Counted from the stretch's first letter, positions 7,887 through 17,035 are shown. The stretch: DNA of 64,000 bases from Bradyrhizobium sediminis (GCF_018736085.1 NZ_CP076134.1:4474501-4538500), one strand, 5' to 3'. The notes: generated by a model from the sequence alone, not told the origin. Program-made: numbers and translations.

Positions 7887-8318
7887 TCAGGCATCGGCCA
7901 TGGCGGACTGCGCAGCGGTCGCGGCCGCGACATCCATCCACATTACTTCCCAGATATGGCCGTCGGGATCCTCGAAGCTGCGGCCGTACATGAAGCCGTA
8001 GTCCTGCTTCGGGCAGGGATCGACGCCGCCGCCCGCGGCCTGCACCTTGCCAATCATCTGGTCCACCGCCTCGCGGCTCTCGGCGGAGAGGCAGATCAGC
8101 ACCTCGCTGGAGGTCCTGGCATCGGCGATCTTCTTCGGCGTGAACTGGCGGAATTTGTCGTGGGTCAGCAGCATGGCGTGGATGGTGTCGGAAAATACCA
8201 TGCAGGAGGCGGTTTCATCGCAGAATTGCTCGTTCTTTTCGGCGCCGACGGCCTGATAGAAGGCGGTGGCGCGGGCGAGATCGCTGACCGGCAGGTTGAC
8301 GAAGATCATTTTGGCCAT
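7887..8318 (-). CDS. VOC-superfamily (glyoxalase/bleomycin-resistance-like) protein
   Basis: A 143-residue protein beginning MAKMIFVNLPVSDLARATAF; the open frame extends upstream, but this start matches the family and has a purine-rich GAGG motif just before it. The single VOC domain continues with FCDETASCMVFSDTIHAMLL and ends in the conserved SFEDPDGHIWEVMWMD, which carries the usual metal-ligand Glu. Such proteins bind small molecules or act in glyoxalase-like reactions; no substrate can be proposed. It is followed closely by another VOC gene, suggesting a two-gene operon. It has no signal peptide. Confidence 0.85.
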   Translation of the reverse strand: MAKMIFVNLPVSDLARATAFYQAVGAEKNEQFCDETASCMVFSDTIHAMLLTHDKFRQFTPKKIADARTSSEVLICLSAESREAVDQMIGKVQAAGGGVDPCPKQDYGFMYGRSFEDPDGHIWEVMWMDVAAATAAQSAMADA

Positions 8319-8439
8319 AAGAGGCTCCTTTGGCGTGTTGCGGCCGAAGGACGAACGGCCGGGCCGCGACCCGACACCCAATCTCGAATTTTTTGAGGGG
8401 CTGGCCGCTCCCGTCATCGCGCGGAGCAGTGACCGGGCC

Positions 8440-8721
8440 CTACCTGTTTGCGGGGATATGCCTGGTGAAAATCCGCACGACAGAGCCCTTCACGACCCGG
8501 CTCTCGTCGAACAATCTGGAGGCAATTCGCTCAATGGCGTCGCGATGCTCGAGAAACTGCGCCTGTCTCACGGTGCTTGGCGAGCCTCTGACGCCTGCAA
8601 GCTCATCCATCGCGGCATCGCTGATCTGACAGTCGACGGTCTCGCCGTCGTTCAGCATCGTAAATCCGAACGCCAGGCGTTCGTCGTCGTACCCCACAAT
8701 GCGACCACGCGTCAGCGGCAT
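8440..8721 (-). CDS. DUF1488-type small protein
   Basis: A 93-residue protein beginning MPLTRGRIVGYDDERLAFGF. The pattern (a short beta-rich start, FTMLNDGETVDCQISDAAMD, then an alpha-helical stretch ending RVVKGSVVRIFTRHI) resembles DUF1488 proteins of alphaproteobacteria, which have no known function. The alternative start one codon upstream changes nothing of substance. It has no signal peptide or membrane segment. Neighbours are the two VOC genes downstream and a cupin gene upstream, all on the same strand but with gaps of about 75-120 bp, so operon membership is uncertain. Confidence 0.65.
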   Translation of the reverse strand: MPLTRGRIVGYDDERLAFGFTMLNDGETVDCQISDAAMDELAGVRGSPSTVRQAQFLEHRDAIERIASRLFDESRVVKGSVVRIFTRHIPANR

Positions 8722-8797
8722 CAAAAGGCTCCCTCACATCGCCCCCCAAAGCGTGCTTCGCACGGCGGCTTGTCGAGAAGGCGGCGTCGCGCGAAAC

Positions 8798-9334
8798 CTA
8801 CTTCGCCTCCGCCGGATCGCGGTGCACGGGATCGACCCACAGCACCGTCTCCGGCTTTTCTACCGGCTCGATGTCGAGATTAATGGCGACCGCCTGGCCG
8901 TCGCTGCGCACCAGCACGCATTCCAGCACCTCGTCGCGGCTGGCGTTGATCTCCTGATGCGGCACATAGGGCGGAACGAAGATGAAATCGCCGGGCCCCG
9001 CTTCCGCGGTGAACTGCAATTGCTCGCCCCAGCGCATCCGCGCCTTGCCCTTCACGACATAGATGATGCTCTCGAGATGGCCGTGATGATGCGCGCCGGT
9101 CTTGGCATCGGGCCGGATGGTCACGGTGCCAGCCCACAATTTCTGCGCGCCGGCGCGGGCGAAATTGATCGCGGCCTTGCGGTCCATGCCCGGCGTCGAC
9201 GGCACGTTGGGATCGAGCTCGTTGCCGGGAATGACGCGAACGCCGTCGTGCTTCCAGCGCTCGGCGTCGCCGTGATCGTGCGAATGATCGGCGTGCGAAT
9301 GATCGGAATGGCTGTGATCGTGGCGATCTGTCAT
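8798..9334 (-). CDS. Cupin-domain protein with His-rich N-terminus
   Basis: A 178-residue protein. The first 22 residues are a run of His, Asp and Ser (DHSHSDHSHADHSHDHGD) that could bind metal ions. The cupin core follows: motif 1 is GAHHHGHLESIIYVVKG, with the metal-ligand His-x-His and Glu, and motif 2 is GDFIFVPPYVPHQEIN, with the third His. This supports a mononuclear metal site inside a small beta-barrel. Cupins range from dioxygenases and isomerases to sensors, so no reaction is assigned. It has no signal peptide. The FKBP-type isomerase gene lies 36 bp upstream in the same direction. Confidence 0.85.
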   Translation of the reverse strand: MTDRHDHSHSDHSHADHSHDHGDAERWKHDGVRVIPGNELDPNVPSTPGMDRKAAINFARAGAQKLWAGTVTIRPDAKTGAHHHGHLESIIYVVKGKARMRWGEQLQFTAEAGPGDFIFVPPYVPHQEINASRDEVLECVLVRSDGQAVAINLDIEPVEKPETVLWVDPVHRDPAEAK

Positions 9335-9370
9335 CGTGCTGCTTCCCGCTGAATTTCCGGCTGGCGAATG

Positions 9371-9829
9371 CTACTTCACGCCGAGCAGTTCGACCTCGAA
9401 CATCAGCGTCGCGTTCGGAGGAATGACCCCGCCGGCGCCGCGGGCCCCGTAGCCCAAAGCGGGCGGGATGATCAGAGTGCGCTTGCCGCCGACCTTCATG
9501 GTGGCAACGCCCTCGTCCCAGCCTGATATCACCTGGCGCTGCCCGATCGGAAATTCGAACGGCTCGTTGCGGTCCACCGAGCTGTCGAACTTCTTGCCCT
9601 TCTGGCCGTTCTCGTAGAGCCAGCCGGTGTAGTGCATGACGCAGATCTGGCCCGGCTTCGGCGAAGCGCCTGACCCGACCTTGCTGTCCGAAATCTGCAA
9701 GCCTGATGGTGTGGTCATGGTTTTTCCTGGGGTCTGGGCCGATACGCCTGACGGCGCGGCGAGGAGAAAGACGCCGGCCAGCGCAATGGCAACGGCGGCC
9801 GTGAGACTTCGAAACCGCAAGTGTCGCAT
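9371..9829 (-). CDS. Exported FKBP-type peptidyl-prolyl cis-trans isomerase
   Basis: A 152-residue periplasmic prolyl isomerase. The ATG at 9829 is chosen because AAGGA lies 10 nt upstream and it starts a good signal peptide (hydrophobic [14 protein letters not shown], cleavage near VSAQ); an ATG at 9847 has no such site. One FKBP domain follows: [20 protein letters not shown], then [20 protein letters not shown] and [20 protein letters not shown], which hold the aromatic pocket residues. It should catalyse folding of exported proteins. It sits between the cupin and gamma-glutamyltransferase genes on the same strand. Confidence 0.92.
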   Translation of the reverse strand: MRHLRFRSLTAAVAIALAGVFLLAAPSGVSAQTPGKTMTTPSGLQISDSKVGSGASPKPGQICVMHYTGWLYENGQKGKKFDSSVDRNEPFEFPIGQRQVISGWDEGVATMKVGGKRTLIIPPALGYGARGAGGVIPPNATLMFEVELLGVK

Positions 9830-9881
9830 CTTGTGAGTATCCTTCATGACAGAGGCAGGGGCCGCAATTCGCACCGCGTTC

Positions 9882-11468
9882 TCAATAGCCGAGCGCGCAA
9901 CCGTCCTTGCGCGGATCGGAGCCGGCGGTGAGCGTGCCCTTGTCCCAGTCGATCCAGATCGCCTGACCGCCGCCGAGCGGGCCGACCACGCTGGTGGTCT
10001 TGTGCCCGAGCTTCTTCAGGCCCTCGACGATATCGGCCGGCACGCCGTCCTCGAGCTGGTAGATATTTTCGTAATGCAGGCCGCGCGGCATATCGATGGC
10101 TTCCTGCACGTCGCAGCCGTAGTCGAGCATATTTGTCAGTACACGCACCTGCCCGACCGGTTGATACTGGCCGCCCATCACGCCGTACGGCATCACGGCG
10201 CGGCCGTTTTTGGTGACGAGGCTCGGAATGATGGTGTGCAACGGCCGCTTGCCCGGCGCGATGCAGTTGGGATGGCCGGGCTGAATGCGGAAACCGCCGC
10301 CGCGGTTCTGCAGCAGCACGCCGGTCTTGTTGGAGACGATCGCCGAACCGAAGGCGTGCGCGATCGAATTGATGAACGAACAGACGTTGCGGTCCTTGTC
10401 GACCACGGTGATGTAGACCGTCGACGGATTCATCGGCGGCGTCACCACGGGAAGGTCGAGCATCCGATCCATCCGGATCTTGCTGCCGTATTCCTCGGCG
10501 AATTCCGGCGTCAAGATCCGCGCGACATCCACATTGACGAAGGCGGGATCGGCGACGTGCTGCTCGCGCATCATGTAGGCGATCCGCGCGGCTTCGGCTT
10601 CGAGGTGGAACCGCTCGACGCTCAGCGCCGGGAACTTCGTCAGATCGAAGCGTGACAGGATGTTCAGCATCACCAGCATGGTGATGCCCGGGCCGTTCGG
10701 CGGGCACTGCCAGACGTCGTGGCCCTTGTAGACGGTGCCGATCGGCGAAGTCGTTTCGGTGGTGTGGGCGGCGAAGTCGTCGAGCGTGTGCAGGCCGCCG
10801 ATGCCGCGCAAGGTCTCGACCATGTCCTCGGCGATGGCGCCCTTGTAAAACGCGTCGCGGCCGTCCTTGGCGATCGCGCGCAGCGTCTTGCCGAGCTCGG
10901 GCTGACGGATCACGTCGCCGGCCGCCGCGGGCTTGCCGTGCGGCAGCAGATAGCGCTCGGTGTTGACGCCCTTCTTCAGTTTCTCGAACTGGTTCTTCCA
11001 GTCGAAGGCGACGCGGGGCGCGACGACGTAGCCTTCCTCGGCGGCCTTGATCGCGGGCTGCAGCACGGTGTCGAGCCCGAGCTTGCCGTGATCACGCAGG
11101 ATCGTCGCCCAGGCGTCGACCGCGCCCGGAATAGAGACGGCGTGCGCCGAGGTCAGCGGGATCGCATTGATCTTGCGCTCGAGATACCATTCCGCCGTCG
11201 CCGCCTGCGGCGCGCGGCCCGAACCGTTATAGGCCGTGATCTTGCCCTCGCCCCTGGGCTGAAGCAGCGCGAAGCAGTCGCCGCCGATCCCGGTCGACTG
11301 CGGCTCGATCACCCCGAGCAGCGCGCAGGCCGCCACCGCGGCGTCGGCGGCGGTGCCGCCGGCACGCAGCACATCGATCGCCGCCAGCGCGGCCAGCGGG
11401 TGCGACGTCGCCACCATTCCGTTCTGGGCGTGGACCGTGGACCGGCCGGCGAGATGGAAGTTCCTCAT
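9882..11468 (-). CDS. ggt: Gamma-glutamyltransferase family protein
   Basis: A 528-residue Ntn-hydrolase of the gamma-glutamyltranspeptidase family, which cleaves gamma-glutamyl bonds (for example in glutathione) after self-processing into two subunits. Seen in sequence: the N-terminal [20 protein letters not shown] and [11 protein letters not shown], a nucleophile region [15 protein letters not shown] near residue 350, where the Thr would become the new N-terminus, and [16 protein letters not shown]. There is no signal peptide, so it is probably cytoplasmic, as in the GGT-like proteins of many rhizobia, rather than the periplasmic enzyme. Specificity is therefore uncertain. It lies 52 bp upstream of the FKBP gene on the same strand. 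Confidence 0.88.
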   Translation of the reverse strand: MRNFHLAGRSTVHAQNGMVATSHPLAALAAIDVLRAGGTAADAAVAACALLGVIEPQSTGIGGDCFALLQPRGEGKITAYNGSGRAPQAATAEWYLERKINAIPLTSAHAVSIPGAVDAWATILRDHGKLGLDTVLQPAIKAAEEGYVVAPRVAFDWKNQFEKLKKGVNTERYLLPHGKPAAAGDVIRQPELGKTLRAIAKDGRDAFYKGAIAEDMVETLRGIGGLHTLDDFAAHTTETTSPIGTVYKGHDVWQCPPNGPGITMLVMLNILSRFDLTKFPALSVERFHLEAEAARIAYMMREQHVADPAFVNVDVARILTPEFAEEYGSKIRMDRMLDLPVVTPPMNPSTVYITVVDKDRNVCSFINSIAHAFGSAIVSNKTGVLLQNRGGGFRIQPGHPNCIAPGKRPLHTIIPSLVTKNGRAVMPYGVMGGQYQPVGQVRVLTNMLDYGCDVQEAIDMPRGLHYENIYQLEDGVPADIVEGLKKLGHKTTSVVGPLGGGQAIWIDWDKGTLTAGSDPRKDGCALGY

Positions 11469-11640
11469 GCCAAATTGCTCACTTTTCGCTGTTTTATCGT
11501 TGTCTCGGGCGCGGGCTTACTTGGCATATTCAGGCCGCGATGGGAATGCTTAGGGATGCATGACACAGGTACATCCTCATCTTGACAGGGGAGGTCGGGT
11601 CAGCCTTTCCCCTGCTCCACCCTCCTGATAAACCTCCGCC

Positions 11641-12393
11641 ATGGCTTACAAGGTCGCCGCTTTCTACCAGTTTGCAGCCCTGCCCGACTTCCGCGAACTC
11701 GGGGAGCCGCTGCGGGCGATCTGCGCCGCTCTGGAACTGAAGGGCAGCGTGCTGCTGGCGCATGAGGGCATCAACGGCACGATCGCGGGAAGCGAGGACG
11801 CCATCGACGAGCTGGTCAGGGAGTTGCGCGACGGCGCCCTGTTCGGTGGCCGGCTCGACAATCTCGAGCTGAAATTTTCGGCCGCCGCGGCAATGCCGTT
11901 CCAGCGCCTGAAGATCCGCCTGAAAAAGGAGATCGTCACCCTCGGCGATCCCGCGGCCGACCCGACGCGGCAGGTCGGCATCTATGTCGACCCCGCCGAC
12001 TGGAACACGCTGATCGCAGCGCCCGACACGCTCGTGATCGACACCCGCAATGCCTTCGAGGTGGCGATGGGCACCTTCGCCGGCGCCGTCGATCCCGGCA
12101 TCAGGAGTTTCGGGCAATTCAAGGATTTCGCCGCGCAACAGCTCGATCCGGCGAAGCACCGGAGGATCGCGATGTTCTGCACCGGCGGTATCCGCTGCGA
12201 GAAGGCCAGCGCCCATCTGCTCGCGCGCGGCTTTGCCGAGGTCTATCACCTCAAGGGCGGCATCCTGAGATACCTGGAAGGCGTGCCGGAAACCGAAAGC
12301 CGCTGGCGCGGCGAGTGTTTCGTATTCGACGACCGCGTCGCGCTCGGCCACGGATTGCGGGAACGCGCAATGGAACATGGCTCCGATGAATGA
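11641..12393 (+). CDS. trhO: tRNA uridine(34) 5-hydroxylase TrhO, rhodanese family
   Basis: A 250-residue protein of the TrhO (YceA) family, which uses oxygen to form 5-hydroxyuridine at wobble position 34 of certain tRNAs. The N-terminal acylphosphatase-like part includes GSVLLAHEGINGTIAGSEDA. The rhodanese domain contains VIDTRNAFEVAMGTFAGAVD and the active loop FCTGGIRCEKASAHLLARGF, with the catalytic Cys near residue 180. The C-terminus (RWRGECFVFDDRVALGHGL) is typical. The reading frame overlaps the start of slyX, so the two are translationally linked. The start has no clear competing ATG. Confidence 0.93.
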   Translation: MAYKVAAFYQFAALPDFRELGEPLRAICAALELKGSVLLAHEGINGTIAGSEDAIDELVRELRDGALFGGRLDNLELKFSAAAAMPFQRLKIRLKKEIVTLGDPAADPTRQVGIYVDPADWNTLIAAPDTLVIDTRNAFEVAMGTFAGAVDPGIRSFGQFKDFAAQQLDPAKHRRIAMFCTGGIRCEKASAHLLARGFAEVYHLKGGILRYLEGVPETESRWRGECFVFDDRVALGHGLRERAMEHGSDE

Positions 12394-12601
12394 CGCCAGG
12401 ACGCTCAGCGATCGCATCGACGCGCTTGAAATCCGTCTGGCGTTTCAGGACGAAACCATCGAGACGCTGAACAACACCATCACCGCACAATGGCAGCAGA
12501 TCGACGCATTGACGCGGCAACTCGCCGCCCTGAACGAGCGGCTGCGGGAAGCGGAAGCCAACGCGCCGGGCGCCACCAACGAACCGCCGCCGCATTATTA
12601 G
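12386..12601 (+). CDS. slyX: SlyX family protein
   Basis: A 71-residue coiled-coil protein: DRIDALEIRLAFQDETIETL followed by heptad-like NNTITAQWQQIDALTRQLAA, ending in a Pro/His tail (EPPPHY) typical of SlyX. The function is unknown in all bacteria. The gene overlaps the 3-prime end of trhO by 8 bp; a second possible ATG at 12377 would make it 74 residues. No promoter is visible in front of it, so it should be expressed from the trhO transcript. Confidence 0.88.
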   Translation: MNDARTLSDRIDALEIRLAFQDETIETLNNTITAQWQQIDALTRQLAALNERLREAEANAPGATNEPPPHY

Positions 12602-12738
12602 ACAGCGCGCCGGATTAGATGGCGCGCCGGCCATCTCCGCACCGAACGGCGCGGAATGTTTCCGGCCCCCCGCGGGCAAACGTCCTGGCGATACCACTTG
12701 ATCGGTTGCTGCCGGCGTCCTTAGCTGCAGCGGCGCGG

Positions 12739-12752
12739 TTGATTCACATCAA
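12739..12752. promoter_or_regulatory. FNR/FixK-type box upstream of the ThDP enzyme operon
   Basis: An exact TTGAT-N4-ATCAA palindrome, the consensus for FNR/FixK-type regulators active at low oxygen. It is centred about 72 bp before the ATG at 12818, which would suit a site near -41.5 of a promoter with a leader of about 30 nt. Confidence 0.7.
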
Positions 12753-12817
12753 TGGCAGTCTTCTGCCTGCGCCATAGCGTTCAAGAAAACAAAACGGGGA
12801 CGGAAATGGAAGGTCAA

Positions 12818-14362
12818 ATGAACGGCGCGCAATCGCTGGTGAAGACCCTGGTCGGTTGCGGTGTCGATATCTGTTTCGCCAATCCCGGCACGTCGGAAAT
12901 GCATTTCGTCGCCGCGCTCGATTCCGTCACGCAATTGCGTCCGGTGCTTTGCCTGTTCGAAGGCGTCGCGACCGGCGCCGCCGATGGTTACGGCCGCATC
13001 GCCGGCAAACCGGCGGCGACCCTGATGCATCTCGGGCCCGGACTGGCCAACGGCCTTGCCAACCTGCACAATGCCCGCCGCGCCGCGACCCCGGTCGTCA
13101 ATATCGTCGGCGATCATGCGACCTATCATCTGCAATACGATGCGCCGCTGACGTCCGACATCGTCGGCTTTGCCCGCCCGGTCTCGAGCTGGATCCACGA
13201 GTCCAAGAGCGCCAAGACCGTCGCCGCCGATACGGCGCGGGCGGTACAGGCCGCGCGCGCCGCACCGGGCGGCGTCGCCACGCTGATCCTGCCCGCCGAC
13301 ACCGCCTGGAATTCGGCCGATCGCGCCGCGCAAGCCTTGCCGGATATCGGGCCTGCCAAGGTCAGCGCCGATACCGTCGAGGCGACCGCAAAGCTGCTGT
13401 CGAACGGCAAGAAGACCGCCATGCTGTTGCGCGGCAAGGCCTTGATCGGCGACGGGCTCGAGGCGGCCGGGCGAGTTCATGCCAAGACCGGCGTGCGGCT
13501 GATATGCGACAACTTCGCGCCGCATTCCGAACCGGGTGCCGGCCGGGTGACGGTGGAACGGATTCCTTATTTCGGCGAGCAGATCACGGCGTTTCTCGCC
13601 GGCACCGAGCAGATCGTGCTGGTCGGCAGCAAGCCGCCGGTATCGTTCTTCGCCTATCCCGGCAAGCCGAGCTGGTGCGTGCCCGAGGGCTGCGAACTCT
13701 TCCATCTCGCCCACCCGCACGAGGACGGCGCCGGCGCCCTGCAAAATCTCGCCGATGCGCTCGGCGCGCCCGCCAGGCCTGCGCTCTACACCGAACTGCA
13801 ACTGCCCGACCTGCCGAAAGGCCGGCTCAACTCCTACACCGTGGCACAGGTCATCGCCCACCTGACGCCGGACCATGCGGTCATCGCCGACGAGTCCAAC
13901 ACCGCAAGCCTGCCGCTGTTGATGACGCTGGCGCGGGCCCGCCCCCACACCCATCTGCCGCTGACCGGCGGTTCGATCGGCCTCGGCCTGCCGCTCGCGG
14001 TCGGCGCGGCGCTGGCCGCGCCCGGCCGCAAGGTGGTCTGCCCGCATGGCGACGGCGGCGCCGCCTACACCATGCAGGCGCTATGGACCATGGCGCGCGA
14101 AAACCTCGATATCACGGTCGTGATCTACGCCAACCGCTCCTATGCGATCCTCAATTACGAACTGCAGCGCGTCGGCGCCGGCACGCCCGGCGTCAATGCG
14201 CTGGCGATGATGGACCTGCACAATCCGGAAATGAACTGGACCAAGATCGCCGACGGCCTCGGCGTCGAGGCCAGCCGCGCCACCACGGCGGAGGAATTCG
14301 CCGCGCAGTACGAGTCGGCGATGAAGCACAAGGGGCCGCGCCTGATCGAAGCGATGACCTGA
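12818..14362 (+). CDS. Acetolactate synthase-like ThDP-dependent enzyme
   Basis: A 514-residue thiamine-diphosphate enzyme. The start at 12818 follows GGAAGG by 4 nt and gives the family-typical MNGAQSLVKTLVGCGVDICF; an ATG at 12806 is possible. The pyrimidine-binding domain contains FANPGTSEMHFVAALD and the activating Glu in LFEGVATGAADGYGRI. The pyrophosphate-binding domain near the C-terminus contains HGDGGAAYTMQALWTMARE. It resembles the large subunit of acetolactate synthase and benzoylformate decarboxylase, but no small subunit gene is present. The next gene, 10 bp downstream, encodes an FAD-linked 2-hydroxyacid oxidoreductase, which would supply a 2-oxo acid, so a 2-oxo acid decarboxylase or carboligase role is inferred. 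An exact FNR/FixK box lies upstream. Confidence 0.83.
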   Translation: MNGAQSLVKTLVGCGVDICFANPGTSEMHFVAALDSVTQLRPVLCLFEGVATGAADGYGRIAGKPAATLMHLGPGLANGLANLHNARRAATPVVNIVGDHATYHLQYDAPLTSDIVGFARPVSSWIHESKSAKTVAADTARAVQAARAAPGGVATLILPADTAWNSADRAAQALPDIGPAKVSADTVEATAKLLSNGKKTAMLLRGKALIGDGLEAAGRVHAKTGVRLICDNFAPHSEPGAGRVTVERIPYFGEQITAFLAGTEQIVLVGSKPPVSFFAYPGKPSWCVPEGCELFHLAHPHEDGAGALQNLADALGAPARPALYTELQLPDLPKGRLNSYTVAQVIAHLTPDHAVIADESNTASLPLLMTLARARPHTHLPLTGGSIGLGLPLAVGAALAAPGRKVVCPHGDGGAAYTMQALWTMARENLDITVVIYANRSYAILNYELQRVGAGTPGVNALAMMDLHNPEMNWTKIADGLGVEASRATTAEEFAAQYESAMKHKGPRLIEAMT

Positions 14363-14372
14363 GGAAGCCGCC

Positions 14373-15749
14373 ATGCCCGTGATCGATGCCCTCACCGGAA
14401 TCGTCGGCGAAGGCGGCGTGCTGGACGCTGCCGAAGTCGCCAGGCGATCCGCCGGCGCGCTGCGCTGGGACAATCTGCAGGCGCAGGCGCTGGTGCGCCC
14501 GCGAACCACCGAGGAGGTCTCGCGGGTGCTGCGCTGGTGCCATGACCATGGCGTTGCCGTGGTGACCCATGGCGGCCTCACCGGTCTCGTTCACGGCGCC
14601 GATGCCGCGCCCGCCGAAGTGATCCTGTCGATGGAGCGGATGCGCGCCATCGAGGACATCGACCCGGTGCAGCGCACCGCCGTGGTTCAGGCCGGCGTGG
14701 TGCTGCAAACCCTGCAGGAAGCCGTCGAGGAGCACGGCCTGAGTTTCCCGCTCGACCTCGGCGCCCGCGGCAGCGCGACCATCGGCGGCAACGCCGCGAC
14801 CAATGCCGGCGGCAATCGCGTGATCCGCTACGGCATGACCCGCGACATGATCCTCGGCCTCGAAGCGGTGCTGGCGGACGGCACCGTCGTCTCATCGATG
14901 AATCACCTGATCAAGAACAATACCGGCTACGACCTCAAGCAGATCTTCATCGGCTCCGAGGGCACGCTCGGGGTGATCACGCGGCTGGTGTTGCGGCTGC
15001 GGGAAAAGCCGGCCGCGCAGGACGTCGCAATCGTCGCGGTCGCGGATTTCGATTGCCTGCCGAAATTGCTCAAGCACATGGACCAGAACCTGAGCGGCTC
15101 GCTGTCGGCCTTCGAGGTGATGTGGCAATCGTTCTACCGCCTGGTGACGTCGGCGCCCGCCAAGGGCAAGCCTCCGGTCAGCCAGGACCACCCTTATTAC
15201 GTTTTGGTCGAAAGCCTCGGCGCCAACGCGAGGCTCGACTCCGAACGCTTCGTGGCCACACTGGAATCGGCGCTGGAAGCGAGGCTGATTTCCGATGCAG
15301 CCGTCGCCCAGTCCGAAAACGACCGTCGCGCGTTCTGGGCGCTGCGCGACGATGTCGCGCAGGTCGTGGCCGGCGGCATTCCCGTGGTGTTCGACATCTC
15401 GCTGCCGATCAGTACGATGGAGCAATATGTCGCCGCCTTGAGCGGGGATCTGCAGTCCTCGATCGGCGACCACAAGCTCTGGATCTTCGGTCATCTCGGC
15501 GACGGCAACCTGCATGTCATCGTGCAGGTGCCGCTGAAGGACTATCTGGCGTTGCGGCCGAAAATCGAGGCCCTGGTCTACGGCCCGCTCGGCAAGCTCG
15601 GCGGTTCCGTCTCGGCCGAGCATGGCATTGGACTGGAGAAGAAACCGTATCTGTCGGTCTGCCGAAACGACAGTGAGCTCGCGGTGATGCGGCGGCTCAA
15701 GACGGCGCTCGATCCGGCCGGCATTCTCAATCCCGGCAAGATCCTCTGA
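14373..15749 (+). CDS. FAD-binding oxidoreductase, GlcD / D-lactate dehydrogenase type
   Basis: A 458-residue flavoprotein of the PCMH-type FAD-binding family. The FAD domain spans about residues 35-210 (AVVTHGGLTGLVHGADAAPA, then DLGARGSATIGGNAATNAGG and GSEGTLGVITRLVLRLR). The C-terminal FAD-oxidase domain has IFGHLGDGNLHVIVQVPL, with the substrate-site His, and SAEHGIGLEKKPYLS. Such enzymes oxidise D-lactate, glycolate or D-2-hydroxyglutarate to 2-oxo acids and pass electrons to the respiratory chain. The substrate here is not determined. It is co-directional with the ThDP enzyme, 10 bp apart, so the two probably form a short pathway from a 2-hydroxy acid to a decarboxylated or ligated product. 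Confidence 0.87.
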   Translation: MPVIDALTGIVGEGGVLDAAEVARRSAGALRWDNLQAQALVRPRTTEEVSRVLRWCHDHGVAVVTHGGLTGLVHGADAAPAEVILSMERMRAIEDIDPVQRTAVVQAGVVLQTLQEAVEEHGLSFPLDLGARGSATIGGNAATNAGGNRVIRYGMTRDMILGLEAVLADGTVVSSMNHLIKNNTGYDLKQIFIGSEGTLGVITRLVLRLREKPAAQDVAIVAVADFDCLPKLLKHMDQNLSGSLSAFEVMWQSFYRLVTSAPAKGKPPVSQDHPYYVLVESLGANARLDSERFVATLESALEARLISDAAVAQSENDRRAFWALRDDVAQVVAGGIPVVFDISLPISTMEQYVAALSGDLQSSIGDHKLWIFGHLGDGNLHVIVQVPLKDYLALRPKIEALVYGPLGKLGGSVSAEHGIGLEKKPYLSVCRNDSELAVMRRLKTALDPAGILNPGKIL

Positions 15750-15780
15750 GAATTCTCTGCCGCTCGACCTTGCCTCCGCG

Positions 15781-16560
15781 CTAGCGCGCATCCGCGAGCT
15801 TGAGGAAGTCCGGCGGCCGGCGCTCGGCGAATGCAATGAAGGCTTCTCGCGCCTCCACGGTTTTCAGACGCTCGGCGAACCGTTCGCTTTCCGCAACGAT
15901 CTGCGCCATCAGCACCTCCGGATTCCGCATCAGCCGCTTGGTCGTGCCGAGGGCCCCCGCGGGCTGCCTGGCCAGACGTGCGGCGAGAGCCTTCGCCTCG
16001 GCGTCAAGCTTGTCCAACGGCACGACCCGGTTGGCGAGACCCCATGTGACTGCGGACACGGCATCCACCGGTTCGCCGAGAGCAAACATCTCGTAGGCAC
16101 GCGCATAGCCGATGCGGAGCGGCATCAGCAGGCTGGATGCGGCTTCCGGCACCAGGGCCAGGTTGACGAACGGCGTTGAAAGCAGCGCATTCTCGGCGAG
16201 CACCACTAGGTCGCAATGAAGCAACATCGTGGTGCCTATGCCGACGGCGCGCCCTTGCACCGCGGCGACCAACGGGCGGCTCGATCGGGCGATGGCCTGC
16301 AGGAAGCGGCCGACGTGCCGCTCGCCCTGGAAACCGCCGGCGGCAATGGCCGCAAACTCGCCGACATCGTTGCCGGCCGTAAACATGTCCCCCTCGCCCC
16401 GGATCAGCAGGACGCGGACGGCGGGGTCGGTCTCCGCACCTTCGATCGCATCGGCCAATGCACCATACATCGCGTTGGTCAGGGCATTCTTCTTGTCCGG
16501 CCGCGCCATCGTCAGACTCAAAATCCCGCCGTCGTTTTCGAGTTTGATATGCTCAGTCAT
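15781..16560 (-). CDS. Enoyl-CoA hydratase/isomerase family protein
   Basis: A 259-residue crotonase-fold protein. Visible features are ARPDKKNALTNAMYGALADA, the oxyanion-hole region FTAGNDVGEFAAIA and RPLVAAVQGRAVGIGTTMLL, and ALVPEAASSLLMP, where one catalytic Glu is expected. The Glu usually present in the other loop is not obvious, as in many crotonases that act as isomerases or on other CoA esters. It probably handles fatty-acyl or aromatic-acid CoA thioesters in the cytoplasm. Its start overlaps the stop of the MarR-type gene by 4 bp, so the two are translationally coupled and the regulator probably senses a related acyl-CoA or acid. Confidence 0.86.
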   Translation of the reverse strand: MTEHIKLENDGGILSLTMARPDKKNALTNAMYGALADAIEGAETDPAVRVLLIRGEGDMFTAGNDVGEFAAIAAGGFQGERHVGRFLQAIARSSRPLVAAVQGRAVGIGTTMLLHCDLVVLAENALLSTPFVNLALVPEAASSLLMPLRIGYARAYEMFALGEPVDAVSAVTWGLANRVVPLDKLDAEAKALAARLARQPAGALGTTKRLMRNPEVLMAQIVAESERFAERLKTVEAREAFIAFAERRPPDFLKLADAR

Positions 16561-16997
16561 TCATCTTCTCCTTTTGGAAATTTGGTTTGCACACTGGCGA
16601 GCCAGCGCGCGACGACGTCGATTTCCGCGTCGGTGAACCCTTCGGTGAGACGTGCGTTGATGTCGGAAAGCCCTGCTTTCGAGCGCGCGAGCGCCGCGCG
16701 GCCGGCGGAGGTCAGCCAAAGGCGCCACGCGCGCCCGTCATCCGGATCGGCGCGCCGCTGGATCAGGTTCGCCGTCGTCATCCGGTCCACCAGCCCGCTG
16801 ATGCCCGGCGGCCCCAGGTCGAGCGCCGCCCCCGCCTCGCCCATCAGCATGCCGTCCCGCCGGCCCAGGATGAAAAGCAACCCGGACTGCGCGGCCGTAA
16901 CCCCGCTCTTCTCGGTCCGCGTCGCCACCCACCGCTGCAGCCGGCGCTGCGCGACGTTGAGCAAAAAGACCAGGCGGCGGTCCTGACGGAAACTCAC
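16557..16997 (-). CDS. MarR-family transcriptional regulator
   Basis: A 146-residue winged-helix regulator. The DNA-binding domain includes KSGVTAAQSGLLFILGRRDG, DLGPPGISGLVDRMTTANLI and the wing RRADPDDGRAWRLWLTSAGR. MarR proteins act as dimers and usually repress their own operon until a phenolic or acyl ligand binds. A 7-bp-arm palindrome (TAGTTCG-N4-CGAACTA) lies 20 bp before its start codon and is a good candidate for its own operator. It is coupled by a 4-bp overlap to the enoyl-CoA hydratase gene. The GMC oxidoreductase gene lies just upstream on the same strand. Confidence 0.9.
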   Translation of the reverse strand: MSFRQDRRLVFLLNVAQRRLQRWVATRTEKSGVTAAQSGLLFILGRRDGMLMGEAGAALDLGPPGISGLVDRMTTANLIQRRADPDDGRAWRLWLTSAGRAALARSKAGLSDINARLTEGFTDAEIDVVARWLASVQTKFPKGEDE

Positions 16998-17017
16998 AGG
17001 GACAGGCTCTCAAAATT

Positions 17018-17035
17018 TAGTTCGCATACGAACTA
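17018..17035. promoter_or_regulatory. Probable operator of the MarR-type regulator
   Basis: A perfect inverted repeat, TAGTTCG-CATA-CGAACTA, sits between the GMC oxidoreductase and MarR genes, 20 bp before the MarR start. MarR dimers typically bind such 16-20 bp palindromes, and the position fits autoregulation. Confidence 0.6.

Noticed and set aside
12749..14047. A 432-codon frame antisense to the ThDP enzyme gene
   Set aside because: It mirrors the sense gene and is full of Arg/Gly/Gln; no start signal or domain is seen.
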